64,000 nt of DNA from Pontibacter sp. E15-1. Lineage in GTDB: Bacteria > Bacteroidota > Bacteroidia > Cytophagales > Hymenobacteraceae. Positions 55,817 to 64,000 of this stretch are shown piece by piece. The stretch is taken from the NCBI RefSeq assembly GCF_022601975.1, contig NZ_JAKVIR010000005.1, forward strand, positions 172,855 through 236,854. The letters run 5' to 3'. The notes under the pieces are model-generated. The model searched no databases. It saw only the letters and a program-made list of their open reading frames with translations, and had not been told where the DNA came from. How positions within the stretch are numbered: the stretch's first letter is position 1; each line of letters begins with the position of its first letter. The position numbers and the translations under genes were made by a program.

Positions 55817-56722
55817 ATGTTCCGAAAAAGTTACTGTTTTATCTTAACGCTTATCGTTTTGGCAACCACCCATACCTATGCCCAAGGGCAACAACCAAAA
55901 CTCGTTTCGTGGCAGGAAGTGGCTGATTTGCCTGTTCCGCCCGCCGATCATGTACTTGCTTATGGCCCTGATTCGCTCCAGTTTGGGGAACTGCGGCTGC
56001 CGCAGGGCAAGGGCCCGTTTCCGGTAGTGGTTGTGGTGCACGGGGGCTGTTGGCTCGCAGCGTACGACCGGCAGTATATGGCCCACCTCAGCCAGGCGCT
56101 CACCCAGGCCGGGTATGCCACCTGGAACCTGGAGTTCAGGCGCGTGGGCGACTCCGGAGGCGGCTGGCCGGGCACTTTTCTGGATGTGGCCCAAGGCACG
56201 GATCACCTGCGCACCCTCGCAAAAAAATATCCTATGGATGTTAAAGAGACGGTAGTGATCGGCCACTCGGCGGGAGGCCACCTGGCCCTTTGGCTGGCGG
56301 CACGGCACAACCTGCCTAAAGGGAGCCCGCTATACATAAAAAAGCCCCTGAAACTGAAAGGCGTTGTTGCGCTGGCCGGCATACCCGACTTGGAGACGTA
56401 CAGCCAGCAAGAGGGCAGTTGTAACAAGGCCGTGCCGGAACTGATGGGTGGGATGCCTGCCGAACAAGCCGCGCGCTATGCCGAAGCCTCCCCTTCCAGG
56501 CTCTTGCCGCTAAAAGTCCCGGTGCGCCTTGTGCAGGGTAGTTTAGACCCAATCGTGCCCGTAACGCAAAGCAGCCAGTTTGAAGCACAGGCCCGCGCAG
56601 CAGGAGACGATGCAACACTTATCCTCTTGCCCAACGCCGGCCATTTCGATCTGGTTGCCCCGCAGTCGCCGGTACAGCAACAGGTGCTGCAAACGGTGCA
56701 CGAGCTGTTCCGCTTAAAATAG
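55817..56722 (+). CDS. Exported alpha/beta-hydrolase (esterase/lipase-like)
   Basis: A 301-residue secreted hydrolase. The signal peptide ends THTYAQGQ. The oxyanion-hole motif is VVHGGCWLAAYD, the nucleophile Ser is in VIGHSAGGHLALWLA, the acid Asp probably in VQGSLDPIVP, and the His in LPNAGHFDLVAP. This is the BD-FAE/kynurenine-formamidase-like layout. The natural ester is unknown. The stop is followed by a long hairpin. Confidence 0.92.
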   Translation: MFRKSYCFILTLIVLATTHTYAQGQQPKLVSWQEVADLPVPPADHVLAYGPDSLQFGELRLPQGKGPFPVVVVVHGGCWLAAYDRQYMAHLSQALTQAGYATWNLEFRRVGDSGGGWPGTFLDVAQGTDHLRTLAKKYPMDVKETVVIGHSAGGHLALWLAARHNLPKGSPLYIKKPLKLKGVVALAGIPDLETYSQQEGSCNKAVPELMGGMPAEQAARYAEASPSRLLPLKVPVRLVQGSLDPIVPVTQSSQFEAQARAAGDDATLILLPNAGHFDLVAPQSPVQQQVLQTVHELFRLK

Positions 56723-56748
56723 CTTCCTTTCGCATACACTCTTTAAAG

Positions 56749-56815
56749 AGCCAAAATCCTGAAGCCGTTTGCACTGCTTGCATGGTGCGGCGCAAATAGC
56801 TTCAGGATTTTGGCT
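56749..56815 (+). terminator. Long hairpin terminator
   Basis: The perfect 17-base arms AGCCAAAATCCTGAAGC / GCTTCAGGATTTTGGCT enclose a partly paired 33-base loop, 27 bases after the hydrolase stop. There is no long T-run, so a role in message stability is an alternative. Confidence 0.7.
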
Positions 56816-57123
56816 GTATGACCAGGCACGAGCCATACTCCTTCTGCGAATCACTTAAGTGTACGGCTTCGGAATACTAGGTTAACATAATATACAAACT
56901 AAAGGATTAATTGCTCAAAAAGGCTGCCTCATACATCGCTTACATCCCAACTATGTGTTTAAACAGCCGTGCCAAAATGGGCTCATAATAGAATCTATTT
57001 TAAAAAAATATCATAAATAAGTTTACATTAAAAATAATTTAGTAATAAATTAGGCTTTTGATTACATAATTATAAATTCCTGGCGGGGATCTTCTGGATA
57101 TTTGCCTACAATTTTTTAACCTG
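56816..57123. other. AT-rich intergenic region upstream of amt
   Basis: It should carry the ammonium-transporter promoter. GATATTTG near 57096-57103 differs by one base from TAnnTTTG. Nothing else is recognisable. Confidence 0.4.
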
Positions 57124-58494
57124 ATGACAAGAGGTTTATCTAAAATTCCTTTCCTGCTACTGAGTTTGGTGGTCGTGGCAGCACTTTTTATACCGTCTGT
57201 TCCTGAAGCTTTCAATAGCGCCGAAATTAACCAGGCCGACACTGCCTGGATGTTAACTTCCACAGCCTTGGTGCTGCTCATGACGCCGGGCCTTGCTTTC
57301 TTTTATGGCGGGATGGTACGCAAAAAGCATGTGCTGTCTACCATGCTCCAAAGCTTTATATGCATGGCCATCGTGACGGTAATCTGGGTGGTGTTTGGGT
57401 TTAGCCTGGCTTTCGGCGAGTCTATAGGCGGCATTGTCGGAGACCCCAGAACCTTTTTTATGATGAAGGGAGTGATTGAAGGCGCTCCCTGGCCTGCTGC
57501 CCCTACCATTCCGCTTCTGCTTTTTGCCATGTTCCAGCTGAAGTTTGCCATCATCACCCCTGCCCTAATCACGGGTGCCTTTGCCGAGCGCATCCGGTTT
57601 ATCTCCTACACCATTTTCATCGGACTTTTCTTTGTGTTTATATATGCCCCGCTGGCCCATGCCACCTGGCACCCGAACGGGATACTGCTGCAACTCGGCG
57701 TGCTTGATTTTGCGGGTGGCACTGTCGTGCATATGTCTGCGGGCTGGGCGGCGCTTGCCTCTGCCATCTTCCTGAAAAGGCGCCATGACGTGAGCAGCCA
57801 CAAGCCGGCACATATCCCGTATGTGTTGCTGGGCACGGGCCTGCTGTGGTTTGGTTGGTTCGGCTTTAACGCAGGATCGGCCATGGGGGCCAACTCACTG
57901 GCTATTATAGCCCTCGCCACCACCACCACCGCATCTGCCGCTGCTGCCCTGGCCTGGATATTCTTTGACGCCATCATGGGCCGTAAACCGTCAGTGATGG
58001 GAACCTGCATCGGGGCTGTGGTGGGATTAGTGGCAGTTACCCCTGCCGCCGGTTTCATCACCATACCTCACTCCCTGGCGATCGGGGTTATTGCGGCCGT
58101 TGTGAGTAACCTGGTTGTGGAGTGGCGCACGCGCACCTCGCTGGATGACACGTTGGATGTGTTCCCATGTCACGGAGTGGGTGGTATGGTTGGGATGCTC
58201 CTGACAGGGGTTTTCGCGAACCAAGCCATAAACCCCGCCAACGAGACGGGCAACGGCTTGATTTTCGGCGAGACAACGCTATTTATCGTCCATCTCGTTG
58301 CCCTGGTAGGCGTTTCAATATTCGCTTTCGGAGGGTCCTGGATACTGCTTAAAATAACCGACATGATTTCTCCGCTGCGCGTGACGCAACAGGAGGAAAT
58401 GGCGGGCCTTGACCTGAGCCAGCATGATGAGAGCCTGGACGAGGGAGCGGCAGAAGCTTTTGAGAAACAAGAGGCGCATTTGGCAGTATCTTAA
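57124..58494 (+). CDS. amt: Ammonium transporter (Amt family)
   Basis: A 456-residue inner-membrane channel for ammonium. After the first helix (LLLSLVVVAALFIP), about 11 membrane segments carry the Amt signatures: DTAWMLTSTALVLLMTPGLAFFYGGMVR, the substrate-path region with FAERIRF, and DFAGGTVVHMSAGWAALA with the pore His. The later pore His lies in FPCHGVGGMVGMLLTGVFA. No glnK (PII) gene is adjacent, which is unusual since amt and glnK are commonly linked. Other nitrogen genes in the window are gltD and cphA. Confidence 0.96.
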   Translation: MTRGLSKIPFLLLSLVVVAALFIPSVPEAFNSAEINQADTAWMLTSTALVLLMTPGLAFFYGGMVRKKHVLSTMLQSFICMAIVTVIWVVFGFSLAFGESIGGIVGDPRTFFMMKGVIEGAPWPAAPTIPLLLFAMFQLKFAIITPALITGAFAERIRFISYTIFIGLFFVFIYAPLAHATWHPNGILLQLGVLDFAGGTVVHMSAGWAALASAIFLKRRHDVSSHKPAHIPYVLLGTGLLWFGWFGFNAGSAMGANSLAIIALATTTTASAAAALAWIFFDAIMGRKPSVMGTCIGAVVGLVAVTPAAGFITIPHSLAIGVIAAVVSNLVVEWRTRTSLDDTLDVFPCHGVGGMVGMLLTGVFANQAINPANETGNGLIFGETTLFIVHLVALVGVSIFAFGGSWILLKITDMISPLRVTQQEEMAGLDLSQHDESLDEGAAEAFEKQEAHLAVS

Positions 58495-58515
58495 CTGCCC
58501 ATACCCTACATAAAC

Positions 58516-58546
58516 AAGGCCATGCTCTCACGAAGGGCATGGCCTT
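58516..58546 (+). terminator. Intrinsic terminator of amt
   Basis: The 10-base arms AAGGCCATGC / GCATGGCCTT with an 11-base loop lie 21 bases after the stop and are followed by ATTC. Confidence 0.7.
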
Positions 58547-58635
58547 ATTCATGTATGCGGACTCAGGACAGGATGCTACATTCGTCCAAAAAGCAACCCT
58601 GGGCACCTGAGATAACTCCCAGATATAAGTCCGGG

Positions 58636-59214
58636 TTACTCCTGCACTTTGTCTATATTTTTGCGCTTCTCTGCCTTCAACTGCTTGAAGTGACTTGGGG
58701 TAAGCCCCGTGATTTTCTTGAATTGATTGGAGAGGTGCGCCACGCTGCTATACCCCAGCCTGTAGGCGATTTCCTTTAGGCTGAGTTCGTTGTAGGCCAA
58801 CAGCTCCTTTACCCGCTCGATACGTTGCAGGATAAGGTATTTCTCAATCGTGATGCCTTCTACAGAGGAGAAAAGCGCACTGAGCGAATGGTACTCGGTC
58901 CCGACTTTTTCAGCGATGTAATCAGAAATGTTTACCTTCAGCTCAGCCGCTTCGTCCTGATGCACAAGCTGAATAAGCGCGAGCTTTACCTGCTCAATCA
59001 GCTTCGTTTTCCTGTCGTCCAACAGCTCAAAGCCGTTAGCAAGCAACACCTCCCGGAGCTCAACCAGGTCAGCCGCTTTGCCTGAAGACGCGACCTCTGC
59101 CTCGCCCAGGCCCACATGCGGGACGGTATACCCCAGCTTTTCGAGCTCTTCTTTTACCACCCGCTTGCAGCGGTCGCATACCATGTTCTTGATATATAAT
59201 TTCGTTGTTGCCAT
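58636..59214 (-). CDS. AraC-family regulator with N-terminal HMA-like CxxC domain
   Basis: A 192-residue protein of two parts. Residues 1-68 resemble a heavy-metal-associated fold (KLYIKNMVCDRCKRVVKEELEKLG, with Cys13 and Cys16 as a CxxC pair, and a duplicated beta-alpha-beta rhythm). The rest is an AraC/XylS DNA-binding region with two HTH motifs (LSLKEIAYRLGYSSVAHLSNQFKKITGLTPSHFK). The layout suggests metal-responsive control, but no metal-resistance genes are next to it. It is monocistronic and convergent with amt. Confidence 0.9.
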   Translation of the reverse strand: MATTKLYIKNMVCDRCKRVVKEELEKLGYTVPHVGLGEAEVASSGKAADLVELREVLLANGFELLDDRKTKLIEQVKLALIQLVHQDEAAELKVNISDYIAEKVGTEYHSLSALFSSVEGITIEKYLILQRIERVKELLAYNELSLKEIAYRLGYSSVAHLSNQFKKITGLTPSHFKQLKAEKRKNIDKVQE

Positions 59215-59365
59215 GTTGCAAATTTATCACAAAATTAATCTTACGCATCCTCTCGTAACACGACGTATACTCTATATAGCAGTCCTAGTTCAATCCTTTA
59301 CTGTAGCGATAACCTGACATTGCAACTCGATTTTCGCTATATTCGCACTTCAAAATACTTTTATT

Positions 59366-59767
59366 ATGCCTGCTCCTGTATCCGACTATTTCCAAATAAC
59401 CAGTTGTGAGGAAGGCGGGTTGTTGCACACCCGGTGGCTACGGAGCGTTAATCCTGATGAATACCGCACAGGTGTGCGGTTGGTGAAGGAGCTAGTGCTG
59501 GAAAACAATATAAGGGCCTGGCTAACGGACTCTCGCAAACTAAACAGTGTCCCGTTTGCAGAACAGCAGTGGCTGAAGCGTGAAATAGCCCCTGCCGTGG
59601 TGATGACCAAACTTGAGAAGATAGCGCGCGTGTTCACCGAGGACGTTTTCCACTACATCGCGTTCGAAAACCTTACGCAGGTTATCATTGAAGAACACCG
59701 AAAGACACTGCTTATCGGGCAGTTCACCTCGGTGGATGCAGCGCTGGCCTGGCTACAGATGGAGTAA
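59366..59767 (+). CDS. Hypothetical protein, STAS/SpoIIAA-like fold possible
   Basis: A 133-residue soluble protein. The pattern of an N-terminal strand pair, a helix (VNPDEYRTGVRLVKELVLEN), a strand with an Asp (IRAWLTDSRKLNSVP) and a helix following (EQQWLKREIAPAV) resembles SpoIIAA/STAS-like Bacteroidota proteins. The usual Ser motif is missing, so ordinary anti-sigma antagonism is unlikely. Its stop lies 8 bases from the 3' end of the convergent pirin gene. Confidence 0.7.
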   Translation: MPAPVSDYFQITSCEEGGLLHTRWLRSVNPDEYRTGVRLVKELVLENNIRAWLTDSRKLNSVPFAEQQWLKREIAPAVVMTKLEKIARVFTEDVFHYIAFENLTQVIIEEHRKTLLIGQFTSVDAALAWLQME

Positions 59768-59775
59768 ATCCTACG

Positions 59776-60645
59776 TCAGTCCTCGACCAGAATCCCCATT
59801 TTCCCTTGCTGGTAGTCCCGCATAGCCTGCATCAACTCTGTCTGCGTGTTCATCACGAATGGGCCGTGCGACGCCACTGGCTCCTGCAGTGGCTCGCCGG
59901 CCAGCAACAGCAGTCGTGTGGCGGCCGTCGCCTTGAGTGTGCAGCCTTCTCCGTCCTGATGCAAAAGCACCAGATGGTGCCCCTCCACCAGTCCATACCC
60001 CTCAACAGACACGCTTCCATCCAGGAGGTATAGAAAGGCATTGTAATGCGCGGGTATCGGGAAGGCGTACTCTGCCCCCTCCCGCATTTCAATCCGGAGT
60101 GCGAGTACCGGGGTCGGTGCTGTGATCGGCCCTTTTACTTCCTCAAACTCTCCCGAGACCACTTTTACCTTTGTCGTTCCCCCTTCCAGTTCCAGCACTG
60201 GGGTGTCTTCGGCTTGCAGCGGTATGTACTGGGGCTGGTTCATCTTGTGCGTTTTGGGCAGGTTCACCCACAACTGAATAATCTCCTGCACCCCGCCATG
60301 CGCGTGTATGTCTGCCGGGGGGCGCTCGCTGTGCACGATTCCCATCCCGGCGTTCATCCACTGGGTGCCGCCCGCATACACCACGCTGTTGTTGCCGCGA
60401 GAGTCGCGGTGGTGCACGCCGCCCTGATACACAAACGTGACCGGTGAAAAGCCGCGGTGCGGATGCGGCCCCACGCCGGAGCGGTGCGGAACCAGATGCT
60501 CTGGCAGTTTGCTGACGTGGTGGTGCAGCAAAAGAAAGGGATCTATCTGCTCGATGTGTTGCGTGGGGAAAGGCTGCCGCACGGGCATCCCGCCCATGTC
60601 TACTATTTCGGCGTGCAGCAATTTGTTGACGGATCTGTTTTTCAT
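59776..60645 (-). CDS. Pirin-family protein
   Basis: A 289-residue bicupin. The N-terminal cupin has the pirin metal-binding set HPHRGFSPVTFVYQGG, HRDSRGNN and GGTQWMNAGMGIVHSE (three His and one Glu). LWVNLPKTHKMNQPQY follows, and the C-terminal cupin is more degenerate. Bacterial pirins such as YhhW can oxidise flavonoids (quercetinase); others have regulatory roles. The function here is open. Confidence 0.93.
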   Translation of the reverse strand: MKNRSVNKLLHAEIVDMGGMPVRQPFPTQHIEQIDPFLLLHHHVSKLPEHLVPHRSGVGPHPHRGFSPVTFVYQGGVHHRDSRGNNSVVYAGGTQWMNAGMGIVHSERPPADIHAHGGVQEIIQLWVNLPKTHKMNQPQYIPLQAEDTPVLELEGGTTKVKVVSGEFEEVKGPITAPTPVLALRIEMREGAEYAFPIPAHYNAFLYLLDGSVSVEGYGLVEGHHLVLLHQDGEGCTLKATAATRLLLLAGEPLQEPVASHGPFVMNTQTELMQAMRDYQQGKMGILVED

Positions 60646-60792
60646 GGCGTATTGGCTTAGGTATACTATAGTTTACGCAGTGCGCCTGCGTTAAGTAAAC
60701 AGTGCAATAATCAAGGGTCCGAAAATATATTAATCATACTATAAATCCAGGAAGCCACAAAGGGGCGTAAGTGGGCTATAAATAAAAAAACA

Positions 60793-61353
60793 ATGAAAAA
60801 GACATTCGTAATGATGGCCCTGGTAGCAGGCGCTTTTGCTGCAGCCCCTGTAGCTTCTTATGCCCAAAGTACTGTTATGGTAGGTGGCGAAGTGATGTAC
60901 CCATCAAAGGACATCATCGACAACGCAGTGAACTCCAAAGACCACAAAACGCTGGTGGCGGCTGTTAAAGCGGCTGGCTTAGTAGAAACCCTGAAAGGCA
61001 AAGGCCCTTTTACCGTGTTCGCACCAACTGATGACGCTTTTGAGAACCTGCCGGAAGGCACTGTGGAGACGTTGCTGAAGCCCGAAAACAAAGGCACCTT
61101 GACAAGCGTGCTCACGTATCATGTGGTGTCGGGACGTATAGACGCTGCCGAGCTGATGAAGCAAATCAAGGCCGGAAAAGGCCAGGCAAAACTGAAAACC
61201 GTAGCTGGCGGCACCCTGACAGCGACCATGAACGGCGCTAAAAATGTGCAATTAACAGACGAGAATGGCAACAAAGCCAACATCTCGGTGTATGACGTCT
61301 ATCAGTCGAACGGCGTGATCCATGTTCTGGACCGTGTGCTGCTGCCAAAATAA
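60793..61353 (+). CDS. Secreted fasciclin (FAS1) domain protein
   Basis: A 186-residue exported protein with a clean signal peptide (ending ASYAQ) and a single FAS1 domain. H1 is the conserved GPFTVFAPTDDAFENLPEG box, followed by LTYHVVSGRIDAAEL, and H2 is GVIHVLDRVLLPK. FAS1 domains mediate adhesion. The A-rich leader (AAAAAAACA) directly before the ATG is typical of efficient Bacteroidota translation. A terminator follows 24 bases after the stop. Confidence 0.94.
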   Translation: MKKTFVMMALVAGAFAAAPVASYAQSTVMVGGEVMYPSKDIIDNAVNSKDHKTLVAAVKAAGLVETLKGKGPFTVFAPTDDAFENLPEGTVETLLKPENKGTLTSVLTYHVVSGRIDAAELMKQIKAGKGQAKLKTVAGGTLTATMNGAKNVQLTDENGNKANISVYDVYQSNGVIHVLDRVLLPK

Positions 61354-61376
61354 GCTAAACAGCATTTGTGGTTTAC

Positions 61377-61409
61377 CAAAAGAGCACTTTCTCCGGAAAG
61401 TGCTCTTTT
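61377..61409 (+). terminator. Intrinsic terminator of the fasciclin gene
   Basis: The near-perfect arms AAAAGAGCACTTTC / GAAAGTGCTCTTTT are A- and T-rich at their bases, so the hairpin can work in both directions. Confidence 0.9.
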
Positions 61410-61479
61410 GCATTTGATAGCACCCATGTTTTATACCTCCCTCCATACATAGTCCATGGGTATGCCGGTTTTCCAGGCA

Positions 61480-61514
61480 CAAGGGCCGGATTGTTAAGTA
61501 AAATCCGGCCCTTG
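61480..61514 (-). terminator. Terminator of the low-complexity protein gene
   Basis: The 13-base arms CAAGGGCCGGATT / AATCCGGCCCTTG with a 9-base loop lie 23 bases after the stop of the minus-strand gene. Confidence 0.8.
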
Positions 61515-61536
61515 TTTATGTATCATCAGGGTATAG

Positions 61537-62238
61537 CTACCAGTTGAACCATTTATTGTGCTTGCCCTTATCGGCATCCCGATGTGCATCCCGGTTGGGG
61601 TTTCGGCGGCGGTAGTGCTCCTCAAAACTGTCTGTGTAGTCGTGCTGGTTGCCTTTATACGCAGCCCTGTTATTGTCATGAGAGAAATTCCTTTGGTCAC
61701 CGCCATACCCTGAAGAGGAGCTTTCGTGGCGGGCATTGCCACCACTTCCACTCATGGCGCCATAGTCGGAAGAGCCGCCAAAGGAGCCATGGGCACTGTA
61801 ATTAGCCCCTCCAAAACCTGATCCGCTGTAGCCTCCTGGTCTTTGTGAATTGAGTCTCTGCTCCTGTTGCGCACGGCGTTCGCGCTGCATCTCACCTGCA
61901 GGGTTGTGCATGCGGCCTGAGTCAGGTGCTCCCCCGAAACTGGAATAGCCATACCCCTGCCGGATATCCCCCAAAGCATCGCGTTCGCCTCGGGTATTTT
62001 GGTGATAGTTGCGTTCCACGTCCTCATCCTGGTGGCGGTAGCTGCGTGCCCGGTCGTAATCAGCGTCACGCTCATAGGCTGCGTTTCTGTAAAAATTGTC
62101 GTTCCCGTCTCTTGGATGGTGGCGTTGCTGGTAATGGCGCTCAAAATCCCCTGTCAGGTCTTGTTGGCGATGATCACGGGAATCATACTGCCAGTTCCGT
62201 GCTTGATCGTCCTGTTGGTCTCTGTCATTCCTTCTCAT
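61537..62238 (-). CDS. Low-complexity Arg/Asp/His/Gly-rich protein
   Basis: A 233-residue, highly hydrophilic and probably disordered protein without a signal peptide. The first third is rich in R, D, Q, H and Y (QQDDQARNWQYDSRDHRQQ). The middle is Gly/Ser-rich (GYSGSGFGGANYSAHGSFGG). The C-terminus repeats the early motif type F-E-x-H-Y-x-x-R (FERHYQQR near 32; FEEHYRRR near 206) and ends KWFNW. It may be a stress-related or nucleic-acid-binding protein; similar proteins occur in Pontibacter-like genomes (memory, unchecked). Clear terminator and A/G-rich leader support expression. Confidence 0.75.
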   Translation of the reverse strand: MRRNDRDQQDDQARNWQYDSRDHRQQDLTGDFERHYQQRHHPRDGNDNFYRNAAYERDADYDRARSYRHQDEDVERNYHQNTRGERDALGDIRQGYGYSSFGGAPDSGRMHNPAGEMQRERRAQQEQRLNSQRPGGYSGSGFGGANYSAHGSFGGSSDYGAMSGSGGNARHESSSSGYGGDQRNFSHDNNRAAYKGNQHDYTDSFEEHYRRRNPNRDAHRDADKGKHNKWFNW

Positions 62239-62581
62239 AGTCTTTGGGTTGGGTTTAATCCTCTTTCCCTTTTTTAACGCAAGAACACCGCATCGGTTTT
62301 ACCAGCCGGGCTGCCGCCATTTTGCATCGCTACATTCTCCCTGTACAGATGCGCTTCGCTACAGGCTCCGCTTTTATACCGGATAAAATGTTGCTTCTCC
62401 CGGATGTTTCTGGAGGTATAGCAAAGCCAAAAAACCCATACTGATATAGCGCATTTCTTTGTCTGCAACACAGCAAAATCATAGACCGACCAATGGGAAA
62501 AGTATATCAAATATGAGCACAAGAGTTTATGTATAATTTTGTTATATTCAAACATATATTTTCACTTAACCTGCTTATTTT
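62239..62581. other. Intergenic region upstream of the tandem barrel genes
   Basis: Divergent promoter region. TAATTTTG at 62534-62541 fits the -7 consensus TAnnTTTG and lies 40 bases before the ATG at 62582. The minus-strand frame at 62274-62555 overlaps this box and is not called. Confidence 0.45.
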
Positions 62582-63238
62582 ATGAAAACAAACATCAGGA
62601 ACTTGATGGCAACGAGTGCATGTATGCTACTTGGTTGCAGTGCCTTCGCGCAAACCTCAACGGGAACTGTCGTGCTGAACGGACGACTTAGCTTTTCGAA
62701 CGAGGCTAAGGAATATCAGGAAACAGGGTATAAAAATACCTGGCGCGGCATCACTGTTGCCCCCGCAATAGGCTATTTTATACATGATGGTCTTGAAACC
62801 GGTATAAGTTCGGGTATAAACAAGGTATTTTCTAAAAATCAGTTCAAGACGGAGGAGACTAAGCTTAAAGTCAACAACTACAGTATAAATCCCTATATCC
62901 GGAAATACCTTGCGATCACGGACCAACTGCAACTGCATGGCACCGGGTATGTGTCTCTGGGTTTCGGAAACAGCAAGTACCAATCTGAAAGCGATGCATC
63001 GCCTAAGCTGAGCCATACAACCACAAGCTACGGCATTGGCTTTTATCCGGGCCTGACTTATTTTGCCACTCCAAAAATTGGATTCACAGCCTCATTCGGG
63101 TCACTTGCTTTCAGTAGGACGAAGCAGCGCCCAGAGGAGGATGCCGACGTAACTGAGTCTATCACTTATAAATCTTTTACGGCGGCACTGTCCCCGAATA
63201 GTGTCAGTATCGGGTTCGGTTATTACATAGGCCAGTAA
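62582..63238 (+). CDS. Outer-membrane beta-barrel (porin-like) protein
   Basis: A 218-residue exported protein with signal peptide (ending CSAFAQ). It has alternating hydrophobic/polar strands with many Tyr, Gly and Asn (TVVLNGRLSFSNEAK; IGYFIHDGLETGISSGI; LQLHGTGYVSLGFGNS) and ends in the strand VSIGFGYYIGQ, as expected of a small OmpA/OprD-like barrel. It is a tandem paralogue of the next gene; the stop is only 11 bases before that start. Confidence 0.85.
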   Translation: MKTNIRNLMATSACMLLGCSAFAQTSTGTVVLNGRLSFSNEAKEYQETGYKNTWRGITVAPAIGYFIHDGLETGISSGINKVFSKNQFKTEETKLKVNNYSINPYIRKYLAITDQLQLHGTGYVSLGFGNSKYQSESDASPKLSHTTTSYGIGFYPGLTYFATPKIGFTASFGSLAFSRTKQRPEEDADVTESITYKSFTAALSPNSVSIGFGYYIGQ

Positions 63239-63249
63239 ATATGGGAACC

Positions 63250-63926
63250 ATGAAGAAACTATGGGTGGTCCTCGCGGTTCTCGCCTTTGCCCGGCATGTG
63301 CAGGCACAGCTCCCAACGGGTACCGTAGCCCTGACCGGCGCATTCGGGTACGCTCATTCTAAAGGGACGGAGGATGGAAAACAAAACGGCGAAATACGTA
63401 CACCATAGCGCCCTCTACGGGATATTTTATAAAGGAAAACCTGGAATTGGGGGCGGCCGTGAATTTCCTCAATACTACATATGACCTAGTCTCGCCGGAA
63501 GGAGACTTCACGTATAACGCCATGGAGAAACGACGCGCACAGCTTTTCAGGGTGTATGCCCGGCAGTACAAGTACCTGACGGAGAAGCTTGCTATACATG
63601 GCACTGTGTCGACAGGGTACCAAAACAGCACTTCTAAAAACAAAAGTAGCGTTGACTACCTGGATGGCACTGGCTCGGGACAAGCCACAGAAACCCAGGC
63701 TAAGTCGTTTATGGTGGGCTTTTCCCCGGGCTTCACGTTTTTTGCCTCTAAAAAAGTGGGACTGAACCTGACCCTTGGGGCCTTGACTTATAGCCACAGC
63801 CAATCAGAAGAGAGATCAGTGAATGCCAGCTCCCCAATCGAACCATACAAAAGCAACACTGTGGAACTTGACTTTTCCAGTATGAACCTGAACCTTGGCC
63901 TGTCTTACTATATGGGCAGGAATTAA
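63250..63926 (+). pseudogene. Second barrel protein, frameshifted near its N-terminus
   Basis: ATG 63250 (or 63241) starts a signal peptide (KKLWVVLAVLAFARHVQAQ) and LPTGTVALTGAFGYAHSK, then hits TAG at 63406. The correct reading resumes one frame over (NTYTIAPSTGYFIKENLELGAAV) and runs to SYYMGRN at 63926. One base is missing in GGCGAAATACG at about 63390; an A-run of four instead of three would restore the frame. Apart from this the gene parallels its neighbour (VAPAIGYFIHDGLETG), so the lesion is recent or a sequence error. Confidence 0.82.
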
Positions 63927-64000
63927 TTAGTCGCTCCTTAAAAACGATATAAATCCTTATTTTTCAACATGTTGAGGTGTAAAACTTATGGTTTTCAGGG

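Noticed and set aside
59366..59767. Ordinary STAS anti-sigma antagonist for this gene
   Set aside because: The conserved phosphorylatable Ser motif is absent, so only a fold-level likeness is claimed.
62274..62555. 93-codon minus-strand frame before the barrel genes
   Set aside because: It covers the likely promoter of the plus-strand genes and has no conserved features.

Overview
The window looks like a chromosomal piece of a Bacteroidota bacterium, most likely a Cytophagales/Hymenobacteraceae member such as Pontibacter (inference). The signs are a SusC/SusD/SusE system driven by an ECF sigma factor and FecR, type IX secretion (T9SS) C-terminal sorting domains, Bacteroidota-type lipoprotein signals, a few TAnnTTTG promoter boxes, A-rich leaders, and G+C-rich coding with AT-rich intergenic DNA. 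No tRNA, rRNA, CRISPR array, phage or transposase gene was seen.

Layout. 0-5 kb: gltD (glutamate synthase small subunit), a small unknown gene, and cphA (cyanophycin synthetase). 5-8 kb: a secreted sugar-dehydrogenase-like protein with a T9SS tail, broken by a frameshift and an in-frame stop. 8.7-14.5 kb: aldehyde dehydrogenase, a tiny membrane protein, sulfatase, NADH dehydrogenase 2 and a small unknown. 14.45-17.17 kb: the most unusual part. An AT-rich 1.9 kb segment with one unknown lipoprotein gene sits between two 419-bp direct repeats, which are copies of the gfo gene end plus the start of the next gene. 17-21 kb: Gfo/Idh oxidoreductase, then a DinB / YCII / START-like / ECF42-type sigma group.

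21.7-42.3 kb is a large carbohydrate-utilisation region on the minus strand: sigma-FecR-SusC-SusD-SusE, then galK-galT, then a GH13 lipoprotein, a GH2, a GH5-like enzyme and a T9SS-exported GH13. Together these suggest extracellular and periplasmic cleavage of an alpha-glucan and/or a galactoside, uptake through SusCD, and Leloir processing of galactose. A GluP/FucP-type sugar symporter at 51.5 kb may complete it. The substrate is inferred, not shown.

42.7-64 kb holds a multi-PAS histidine kinase with an overlapping response regulator, a GNAT protein, M1 peptidase, STAS protein, amidohydrolase, MscS channel, sugar transporter, S8 protease, DUF1684 protein, alpha/beta hydrolase, ammonium transporter, an HMA-like/AraC regulator, pirin, a fasciclin protein, a low-complexity protein, and two tandem barrel proteins of which the second is frameshifted.

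Non-coding structure is rich: a roughly 120-bp palindromic repeat present twice (18.06 and 32.56 kb), a REPIN-like pair of inverted REP motifs (21.3-21.5 kb), another inverted-repeat element (49.86-49.99 kb), a perfect 56-bp palindrome (10.15 kb), and many clear intrinsic terminators. All coordinates were read by eye; no search or alignment was run.
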